DNA of 32,686 bases, taken from the NCBI GenBank assembly GCA_002686085.1, contig NZAC01000055.1, forward strand, positions 1 through 32,686. The letters run 5' to 3'. The stretch comes from Roseibacillus sp. (lineage in GTDB: Bacteria > Verrucomicrobiota > Verrucomicrobiia > Verrucomicrobiales > Akkermansiaceae). A program made the position numbers and the translations under genes. Numbering within the stretch: the stretch's first letter is position 1; each line of letters begins with the position of its first letter. Below the pieces are notes generated by a model, which saw nothing but the letters and a program-made list of their open reading frames with translations, was not told where the DNA came from and ran no database searches. Positions 27,701-32,686 of the stretch are shown here, piece by piece.

Positions 27701-27826
27701 GTGTGGGGGAATCAGGCTGAGGAGATCTCTAAAGAGACCGTGGCGGCCATCCGGTCTTCCATCGTGCAACGCACCTCACCTTGGACAGAGCCGGAGTTGA
27801 GTCCGAAAGGAAAGCCGCTGAAATGA
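24728..27826 (+). CDS. ThuA-PVC dehydrogenase-cytochrome c fusion protein
   Basis: 1032 residues with a signal peptide or anchor (about 8-35). The ThuA-like domain spans about 42-250 (VLFLGSKNLFNHDPPSRF, GGGCVLLHCAAACF, FYTASGHDHRCW). The PVC dehydrogenase propeller spans about 290-665 (VNPIAINWDHRGRLWVVEAF, HACVSNLRHGFDGWIY, GAVWMADWYNP). A helical HEAT-like part follows (about 675-890), then a Pro/Ser linker and a classical cytochrome c domain with CVACH at 916-920 and a MMPGHENLLTDQEV block that may give the second heme ligand. The heme domain differs from the PVC heme-binding type in the two relatives here. It was presumably built by joining modules that are separate genes at 4578 and 1350. 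Its stop overlaps the next start by ATGA. Confidence 0.9.
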   Translation: MTNPSKTARFAPLALLALCAGFVVQAFIPLSLGEEKNLEASRRIEVLFLGSKNLFNHDPPSRFRVLREALGPKAVNITYANTVEALTKENLAQYDVLLIFANLYELDVKTQGQALLDFARKGGGCVLLHCAAACFRDSDFPEYVDLLGAQFKSHGKGVFRARIVNQDHPVMKGWKGFECWDETYEHKRHGKDRIILQKRDDEPWSWVKTYGKGRVFYTASGHDHRCWNLPEYHDLIHRAIRWTAKDDKVSWLSPHQLPTLRYRRAAAPKDPKNPVGPLNQIQNPLTPSDSLKLAQVPRGFEIRLFAAEPQVVNPIAINWDHRGRLWVVEAFDYPHKVGSETPRDRIKILEDRDNDGVADKVTVFAEGLNICTSVLPVSGGAIATDGADMVLLKDTDGDDRVDQREVLWSGIGLRDTHACVSNLRHGFDGWIYATVGYSGLDVTVGGTRHQSSQAVFRFLPDGSDFEIVQNTSNNTWGLGFTEEGDLIGSTANGNASWYLSIPNRHFELVGRKGQKVAQADEPEDLAPITSDYFQNSPKGKHSSAAGHAVYTSRRFPKSWWNQRVLVCEPPMHLVSAPTITRNGDRFQTTGFEHNLYASADAWSAPVSAEVGPDGAVWMADWYNPICNHNPYRDHFERGEGNALRSDDRDRDHGRIYRIYPTGTPDDPYPDLTSEQSALEALEHPNLFWRLMAQRVLAQKLESRTLVAAAKETSSARARFHLLAASAHRETDATQTAAIAHRLGFGDADEPASKYPIVPVRSETLKLNLERACDPGRNPMDRKAAALRLVEADPDPQLGKDLLKLVISEPSLARSKHLADAIRLAVIRHPEGFLRALLEKKQDGKVGALLSRIIANTLQRVRQDPEVISDGLRLVALQSESTLARQLTEATTAPAPTTPSPSLSSSAQRGQQVYLACVACHQPDGKGLPGAFPPLVGSKRLLGPADLPTRIILKGLQGPLKAGGKNYNGMMPGHENLLTDQEVADVMNYTRTVWGNQAEEISKETVAAIRSSIVQRTSPWTEPELSPKGKPLK

Positions 27827-28272
27827 TCCCATCCGCAGAAATCCCCGCTCCCCTCGCCCTCTACATGGATGGGCTTCGTAGCCACGACCTGGCAAAGATC
27901 AAGGACAGCTTCGCCGGAGACATTCAATTCGTCACTCCCGCCCGGACTATGGAGTCCAGCGAGATCCTGTCCTTTCTGGCAGCTCTCTACCGGGGATTCC
28001 CCGACTGGAAGTATGTCAACGACCCTCCCATTCGTACTGGGCAGGGCGCAATCGGAGTCAGGTGGTACCAGGGTGGCACCCACTCCGAAACCCTCTCCTT
28101 CCCCGGCTTCCCAGCCTACCAGGCCACTGGTAAAACAGTGAAAATCCCACCACACTTTTTTTATTATCTCGTCGACGATCAAGGTCTTCATGAAATTCGA
28201 CCAGACCCAATCCCCGGGGGTGCTCCCCGTGGTATTTTTGAGCAGATTGGCGTCGAGAACCCTCCTCTGTAA
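27823..28272 (+). CDS. NTF2/SnoaL-like fold protein
   Basis: 149 residues. I chose the ATG at 27823, which overlaps the preceding stop as ATGA; the earlier TTG at 27781 lies inside that gene. The layout fits the SnoaL-like ester-cyclase/NTF2 cone fold: an N-terminal helix with LYMDGLRSHDLAKIKDSFA, MESSEILSFLAALYRGFPDWKY, a strand with GVRWYQGGTH, TGKTVKIPPHFFYYLVDDQG and a final IRPDP. There is no export signal. The fold hosts isomerases, cyclases and plain binding proteins, and the key residues do not point to one reaction. Translation is coupled to the ThuA-dehydrogenase fusion. Confidence 0.8.
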   Translation: MIPSAEIPAPLALYMDGLRSHDLAKIKDSFAGDIQFVTPARTMESSEILSFLAALYRGFPDWKYVNDPPIRTGQGAIGVRWYQGGTHSETLSFPGFPAYQATGKTVKIPPHFFYYLVDDQGLHEIRPDPIPGGAPRGIFEQIGVENPPL

Positions 28273-28332
28273 CATCAGCACTCTGGACCGGACAAAGTTC
28301 AAAACGAGCTCTCCCCTCGCCACAATCACCCC

Positions 28333-28635
28333 ATGCCATTTGCCATCATAACCCGGGATAAGCCCGGACACACCGACCTGAGAGATCAGCACCAGAGTGC
28401 CCACAAAGCCTACTTGGATGAGCACAAGGCGATCCTGCTCGCCGCTGGAGCGAAACTGGATGACGACGGAGCACACGCCAACGGTGGAATCCTGATCGTG
28501 GACGTAGAAACCAGGGAGGAAGCAGAAGACTTTGTCCGCAATGATCCTTTCTCGACGGCAGGACTCTTCGCCAATGTCGAAATTACCCGGTGGCGCAAGG
28601 CGTTCTTCCAATACGAAAGACTGGTGGATCTCTGA
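28333..28635 (+). CDS. YciI-like (YCII domain) protein
   Basis: 100 residues, close to the normal length of the family. It begins MPFAIITRDKPGH and carries the RDQHQSAHKAYLDEH helix with the conserved histidine at 24. An acidic cluster DDDG (about 43-46) follows, then GGILIVDVETREEAEDFVRNDPF, typical of the dimeric alpha-beta YCII fold. A His-Asp pair is the proposed active site of the family, but the reaction is unknown for most members. Cytoplasmic. It lies 60 bases after the NTF2-like gene and 58 bases before the SGNH gene. Confidence 0.88.
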   Translation: MPFAIITRDKPGHTDLRDQHQSAHKAYLDEHKAILLAAGAKLDDDGAHANGGILIVDVETREEAEDFVRNDPFSTAGLFANVEITRWRKAFFQYERLVDL

Positions 28636-28693
28636 TCACACACGAACCATTCGCGAGGATCGACAGACGTATTTTGTCTGCTACAGCAAGGTA

Positions 28694-29617
28694 ATGCACA
28701 AACAATTGCTGGCTCTCTTATTGGCTTTCCTCGGGCCGTCGCTGCTCGCTGCTGCAAAGGAATTTCGACTCTACTATCTTGGCGGCCAGTCAAATATGGA
28801 TGGTTATGGAAAAGTCTCCGAACTTCCGGAGAGCCTGAAGAGCGGAGAGGCTTACAAAGACGTCTACATTTTCCATGGGAATATGGGCCTCGACGGCAAG
28901 AAGCCAGATGGTCGCGGTGCCTGGTTGAAGCTCCAACCAGGACACGGAAGAAACTTCAAGTCTGACGGGTCAAAGCATGGCTACTCGGATCGCTTCGGAC
29001 TGGAGCTCACTCTTGCCCGTACACTGAAGAAGCAATATCCCGGTGCCCACATCGCCTTCATCAAATACTCCCGTGGGGGAACCTCTATCGACTCGAAAGC
29101 AGCAGCTCAGAAGCGCTTTGGGGCTTGGGATCCGGAATGGGATGGCGGTGAAGGGGAAGGTAAGGGCATCAACCAGTATGATCACTTCCAAGCCACCTTG
29201 AAGCATGCCTTCGCCGACAAGGATCTTGATAATGATGGGGAGCCCGACACACTGGTTCCCTCCGGTATTCTCTGGATGCAGGGCGAGAGCGATGCGGACA
29301 ATGAGGAAGTTGCCAGGCGCTACGAGTCCAACCTCTCTGAACTCATGAACCTTATCCGCAAGGATCTGGGCAACCCCAAAACGAAGATCCCCGTGGTCAT
29401 CGGGCGTATCACAGACTGGAAAGTCTGGAAATTTGGCGCCATCATCCGGAAGGCTCAGGCCTCCTTTGTGGAAGCAGACCCAAGGGCAGCGCTCGTTACC
29501 TCGACAGACTCCTACGGGAACTCGGACCCCTGGCACTATGACACTGCCGGCTACCTCGATCTCGGCGAACAATTTGCAAAGGCCCTGATCTCGGCTGAAA
29601 AGGGCCATTCAAAATGA
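28694..29617 (+). CDS. Exported sialate O-acetylesterase-like SGNH hydrolase
   Basis: 307 residues. The ATG at 28694 gives a clean signal peptide (1-21, MHKQLLALLLAFLGPSLLAA); longer frames overlap the YciI gene. The family signature GGQSNMDGYG holds the nucleophile Ser33. Further blocks are SRGGTSID, ILWMQGESDAD (oxyanion region), and DPWHYDTAGYLDLGE with the likely Asp278/His281 pair. These match the DUF303/sialate O-acetylesterase branch, which deacetylates sialic acids or plant polysaccharides; for a marine or soil verrucomicrobium the latter is likelier, by inference. The stop overlaps the next start as ATGA. Confidence 0.9.
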   Translation: MHKQLLALLLAFLGPSLLAAAKEFRLYYLGGQSNMDGYGKVSELPESLKSGEAYKDVYIFHGNMGLDGKKPDGRGAWLKLQPGHGRNFKSDGSKHGYSDRFGLELTLARTLKKQYPGAHIAFIKYSRGGTSIDSKAAAQKRFGAWDPEWDGGEGEGKGINQYDHFQATLKHAFADKDLDNDGEPDTLVPSGILWMQGESDADNEEVARRYESNLSELMNLIRKDLGNPKTKIPVVIGRITDWKVWKFGAIIRKAQASFVEADPRAALVTSTDSYGNSDPWHYDTAGYLDLGEQFAKALISAEKGHSK

Positions 29618-30498
29618 GCTCTCTCACTCAGCCACTACTCAAAAAAGAAGACTGGCTACAAAGGTCAGCCAAACACCGGTCCCGAGCCCTGGCATGGACA
29701 CAACCCACCCGGGATCGCAGAGCACGCGGTGAAAAGCACCCGGTTCATGACTTCCTGCATACCTATTACCGACTCTCCCTGGGCCAGCTGGAGCGGTGGC
29801 ACCCGGGAATTGGGGTGAACCTCGAAGATGGCTCGGAAGCTCGTCAGATGTTCCGTCAAACGCACTATCTCTTCAGGGAAGGAACCTGCTCGGTCGATCC
29901 CACCCAGTTGGCTCCCAAAGCACGCACACGCCTGAAATTCTCTCTCCAGATTCTTCTATCAACCACCAAAAGGCCTCCGAACTTCGCCTGTCACGGGCTC
30001 CATGAATGGGCCATGCTCTACGATGGCGCGGAAGTCCGTCATGGCGAAACAGTTCCCCTGCGCCTCCCGCGGAAAGAAATCGACGCCGTCGTTCACTCTC
30101 GTCCGCTCCACTGCAGCCACTTTGATGCCTTCCGTTTTTTTGCCCCCGGGGCCAAGGAGATGAACCGCCTTCAGCCAGATCTCCGGGCCCGTGAGGAAAA
30201 TGAACAACCCGGATGTATTCATGCTAATATGGACCTCTACAAATGGGCTGCCAAGTCACTGCCATGGGTTTCAAGTGACCTTCTCTGGAACTGTTTCCGG
30301 CTCGCAACCAAGGCACGCGAAATTGATATGCGGGCAAGCCCCTACGACCTGACCAGTTTTGGTTATGATCCCATAAAAGTGGAGACCTCCGAGGGGCGTC
30401 GCCTCTATGAAAAGTTGCAACGTCAACTTGCCGACGAAGCTCAGCCTCTCCGCGAGAGCCTCATTCTCCAGCTCACGAAGACCCTGAATGCAGCCTGA
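29614..30498 (+). CDS. Protein of the family annotated as 3-methyladenine DNA glycosylase
   Basis: 294 residues, cytoplasmic, with start ATG overlapping the previous stop. It follows closely a family known mainly from actinobacteria: HRSRALAWTQPTRDRRARGEKHPVHDFLHTYY is split across its first 50 residues, then RWHPGIGV, FACHGLHEWAMLY, PLHCSHFDAFRFFAP, EQPGCIHANMDLYKWA and DMRASPYDL. Databases often name this family 3-methyladenine DNA glycosylase, but I see no helix-hairpin-helix or AAG-type active site, so the name should be treated as unproven. Several conserved His and Cys residues (CHGLHEW, HCSHFDAF) could bind metal. Being coupled to an exported esterase is unusual for a repair enzyme. 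Confidence 0.78.
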   Translation: MSSLTQPLLKKEDWLQRSAKHRSRALAWTQPTRDRRARGEKHPVHDFLHTYYRLSLGQLERWHPGIGVNLEDGSEARQMFRQTHYLFREGTCSVDPTQLAPKARTRLKFSLQILLSTTKRPPNFACHGLHEWAMLYDGAEVRHGETVPLRLPRKEIDAVVHSRPLHCSHFDAFRFFAPGAKEMNRLQPDLRAREENEQPGCIHANMDLYKWAAKSLPWVSSDLLWNCFRLATKAREIDMRASPYDLTSFGYDPIKVETSEGRRLYEKLQRQLADEAQPLRESLILQLTKTLNAA

Positions 30499-30505
30499 CG
30501 ACAGA

Positions 30506-30994
30506 ATGTTACTTCCAAAGCACCTCTCACAGGTTGGTCTCCTCCTAAGCGTGGTTATCGCCTCCATGCACTTTAGCTCATGCAGCACTCCCGGAACAAC
30601 CATGCCCCCAGCCCGCAGGACTGCTCCCATGGATATCGCCCTCGATACAGCAGGCGAAAGGATGTTCTACCGAGGCACCGCCCTGATTCCTCGGGGCTTC
30701 AATTCGGACGAACCTTTTGACTTGGTGATCCAACTCTCCCCTTGGGGAAATCCTCCCTCGAACGAAGCAAGCCAGAAAGCTGCAGTGGTGCTGGCGGATA
30801 AATTCGCGGGAAAAGGCAGATACCAGCTGTGCGACGAGAGGACAGGAGAGATCACCTTCGCCGGCAAGCGCTTTCAACTCCGCGGCCTGATCAACGATGA
30901 CGGGAAAGAGCTCGATGGAGAGTGGTTCTTGGACGGCGTCGAAGGCGGAGGCTTTCGTATCGTGCCCAAGGGCTACCTCTTCGCCGGGGATTGA
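30506..30994 (+). CDS. Small lipoprotein of unknown function
   Basis: 162 residues from the ATG at 30506; an alternative ATG at 30488 overlaps the previous gene. The signal peptide ends in a lipobox FSSC with lipidated Cys26. The mature part is short and beta-rich with AGERMFYRGTALIPRGFNS, FDLVIQLSPWG and KRFQLRGLINDDGKELDGEW. No family is recognised. It follows the glycosylase-like gene closely and is the last plus-strand gene before the palindrome at 31018. Confidence 0.78.
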   Translation: MLLPKHLSQVGLLLSVVIASMHFSSCSTPGTTMPPARRTAPMDIALDTAGERMFYRGTALIPRGFNSDEPFDLVIQLSPWGNPPSNEASQKAAVVLADKFAGKGRYQLCDERTGEITFAGKRFQLRGLINDDGKELDGEWFLDGVEGGGFRIVPKGYLFAGD

Positions 30995-31017
30995 GCACCC
31001 GCACTACCACAAAGGAA

Positions 31018-31032
31018 CCCTAGCAGCTAGGG
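31018..31032. terminator. Perfect 15-base palindrome, possible terminator stem
   Basis: CCCTAGC and GCTAGGG form seven pairs around a single central base, 24 bases after the lipoprotein stop and about 80 bases before adenylosuccinate lyase. There is no T-run, and the loop would have to open to at least three bases. It could be a terminator stem or a protein-binding site. Confidence 0.3.
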
Positions 31033-31110
31033 CGGCCTCCATGCGTTCTAGCTCAAAAGTGTCGTGTGGCTTGCTACCCACGAGACATTCCTTTACCCCT
31101 TCAGTCTGAT

Positions 31111-32529
31111 ATGATCCCGAATGTCCTAGCCGATCGTTACGCTTCCCGTGCCATGAAGGAGATCTGGTCCGCCGAAGGCCGCATCATCCTCGAGCGCGAC
31201 TTCTGGATTGCGGTCATGCGCGCTCAAAGGGAGCTTGGCCTCCCCATCACGGAAGAAGCGATCGCGGCCTATGAAGCCGTTAAGACAGAGGTCAACTTGG
31301 AGTCGATTGAGGAGCGCGAGCGTATTTCCCGTCATGACGTCAAGGCCCGGCTCGAGGAATTCAACGATCTTGCCGGCCATCAGGAAATCCACAAGGGGAT
31401 GACCTCCAGAGATCTCACCGAGAATGTGGAGCAGTTGCAGGTTTTTTCCTCCCTTCGCCTGATTCACGACAAGGCCATTGCCTCCCTTACCACGCTCGCG
31501 AAACGAGCTCATGAATGGAGGGACGTCATTCTGGCGGGCAGAACCCATAACGTTGCGGCCCAACCGACAACCTTCGGCAAGCGCCTCTCCATGTCAGGTG
31601 AGGAGCTTCTCGACGCACGGCAACGTCTCGAGCAGCTCGTGGAAAGCTATCCTGTCCGGGGATTAAAGGGGGCTGTGGGCACGCAGATGGATCAACTGTC
31701 TCTCTTCGATGGCGATGTTGGGAAGGTCAAGAAACTCGAGCAGAAAGTAGCTCTGCACCTTGGGTTACCAGGTGACTGGGTCTGCGTAGGTCAGGTCTAC
31801 CCGAGGTCCATGGATATGAGAACCGTATCAATTCTCACAGACCTCACCGCTGCGCCCTCGTCCATGTGTACCACCCTGCGCCTGATGGCAGGGCATGAGC
31901 TGGCTTCAGAGGGATTTGCCAAGGGACAGACGGGCTCAAGTGCAATGCCTCATAAGATGAACGCAAGGTCGTGCGAAAGGGTCAATGGCTTTCACGTGAT
32001 CTTGAAAGGCTATCTCGCAATGGGAGCAGGCCTGAGTGGCGCGCAGTGGAACGAGGGCGATGTATCCTGCTCGGTCGTGCGCAGAGTCATGCTCCCCGAT
32101 GCGTTCTTCGCCGCAGACGGCCTGCTCGAAACCTTTCTGACCATCCTGAACCAGATGCAGGTCTTTCCCGGGACCATCAGCAGGGAAAACGAGCGTTATA
32201 TGCCGTTCCTGCTAAGCACCTCTTTCCTGATGGCCGCGGTCAAGGCGGGAGCTGGTCGGGAGACCGCCCATGCCGCAATCAAGGAGCACGCACTGGCCGT
32301 GGCCAAAGATCTACGGGAGGCAACCATCACCGAAAATGATCTGCTGGACCGACTTTCTGCTGATGATCGGATCCCCGTCTCGCGCGATGAACTCCAGAGG
32401 GTATTCGAGTCCGGCAAGGGTAATACAGGGGCCGCTACTTGCCAGGTAGACGCCTTTGTTGATGCCGTTGCCGACCTCAAAGAGAGGTATCCAGCAGCTT
32501 CTGCGTATCAGCCCGGGGATATCCTTTAA
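31111..32529 (+). CDS. purB: Adenylosuccinate lyase
   Basis: 472 residues from the ATG at 31111 (MIPNVLADRYAS, the usual family N-terminus). The enzyme cleaves SAICAR and adenylosuccinate to release fumarate in purine synthesis, in the cytoplasm as a homotetramer. The fumarase/aspartase superfamily signature GSSAMPHKMN is at 275-284. Earlier conserved blocks are HKGMTSRDLTENVEQ and GRTHNVAAQPTTFGKR, the latter holding the catalytic histidine. The length matches the longer PurB type. No Shine-Dalgarno sequence is evident before the start. The gene stands alone, downstream of the lipoprotein gene and convergent with the partial gene at the right edge. Confidence 0.95.
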   Translation: MIPNVLADRYASRAMKEIWSAEGRIILERDFWIAVMRAQRELGLPITEEAIAAYEAVKTEVNLESIEERERISRHDVKARLEEFNDLAGHQEIHKGMTSRDLTENVEQLQVFSSLRLIHDKAIASLTTLAKRAHEWRDVILAGRTHNVAAQPTTFGKRLSMSGEELLDARQRLEQLVESYPVRGLKGAVGTQMDQLSLFDGDVGKVKKLEQKVALHLGLPGDWVCVGQVYPRSMDMRTVSILTDLTAAPSSMCTTLRLMAGHELASEGFAKGQTGSSAMPHKMNARSCERVNGFHVILKGYLAMGAGLSGAQWNEGDVSCSVVRRVMLPDAFFAADGLLETFLTILNQMQVFPGTISRENERYMPFLLSTSFLMAAVKAGAGRETAHAAIKEHALAVAKDLREATITENDLLDRLSADDRIPVSRDELQRVFESGKGNTGAATCQVDAFVDAVADLKERYPAASAYQPGDIL

Positions 32530-32592
32530 ACAAAGCACCTGCAGAACACCGGGCCCCGGGATCTCAGCGCATCTGAGCGCCTCAGAGAAGTC

Positions 32593-32686
32593 CTACTGCT
32601 CCTCTTCCTTTTTCTTCAACAATTCGCGATGCATTTTTTTGGCATCACGAAACACCTTACTTCCCTCCTGATAAATATCGTTGCCA
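32593..32686 (-). CDS. C-terminal end of an unidentified gene (runs off right edge)
   Basis: From the right edge a minus-strand frame stays open for 30 codons to a TAG at 32595-32593. It reads GNDIYQEGSKVFRDAKKMH and ends in a highly charged KKKEEEQ tail. Too little is visible to assign a family. It converges on adenylosuccinate lyase with about 63 bases between them, containing small overlapping inverted repeats (CTCAG/CTGAG, 32564-32578). Confidence 0.45.
   Translation of the reverse strand, partial: GNDIYQEGSKVFRDAKKMHRELLKKKEEEQ

Overview
The window looks like chromosomal DNA of a Verrucomicrobiota-type bacterium (PVC superphylum). The main evidence is the concentration of protein families largely confined to, or strongly expanded in, that superphylum: PVC-type membrane-bound dehydrogenase propellers with CxxCH tails, DUF1501, PSCyt1/DUF1549/DUF1553 proteins, ThuA-like proteins, SGNH esterases and an exported PQQ-like propeller. 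Most start codons lack a clear Shine-Dalgarno sequence, so many starts were chosen from signal peptides, family N-termini or ATGA overlaps. No phage, transposase, integrase or CRISPR array was seen.

Layout. 1-98: start of a lipoprotein gene leaving the window. 256-1305: membrane-anchored von Willebrand A protein. 1350-9863 (minus): exported oxidative/degradative block: DUF1549/DUF1553 cytochrome, DUF1501 Tat protein, ThuA protein, and a NPCBM-propeller-HEAT-heme dehydrogenase. 10123-16076 (minus): compact seven-gene cluster with two COG0523/G3E GTPases, an ACR3-like permease, a CzcO-like flavoprotein with a cysteine-rich tail, and three unrecognised small proteins. A Fur-family-like palindrome lies just upstream of its first gene. 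16189-17488: class A beta-lactamase-like serine hydrolase lying between two copies of a tRNA-3'-end-plus-hairpin repeat; the right copy belongs to an intact initiator tRNA-Met. 17652-23314 (plus): SGNH hydrolase, a dehydrogenase split into two consecutive in-frame genes, and an unknown type I membrane protein. 23333-24619 (minus): PQQ-like propeller. 24728-30994 (plus): ThuA-dehydrogenase-cytochrome fusion, then NTF2-like, YciI-like, sialate-esterase-like, 3-methyladenine-glycosylase-like and lipoprotein genes, several overlapping by ATGA. 31111-32529: adenylosuccinate lyase. 32593-32686: end of an unidentified gene entering from the right.

How the genes may work together. The exported proteins resemble the PVC polysaccharide/sugar utilisation repertoire: esterases remove acyl groups, and propeller dehydrogenases pass electrons to attached or partner c-type cytochromes. 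This is inference from family membership; the substrate cannot be read from the sequence. The seven-gene cluster looks like a metal-homeostasis or metal-stress operon. It is the best candidate here for an undescribed system because it pairs a canonical metal-binding G3E GTPase with a paralogue that has lost the CxCC metal site, together with uncharacterised partners.

No gene-free stretch exceeds about 300 bases.
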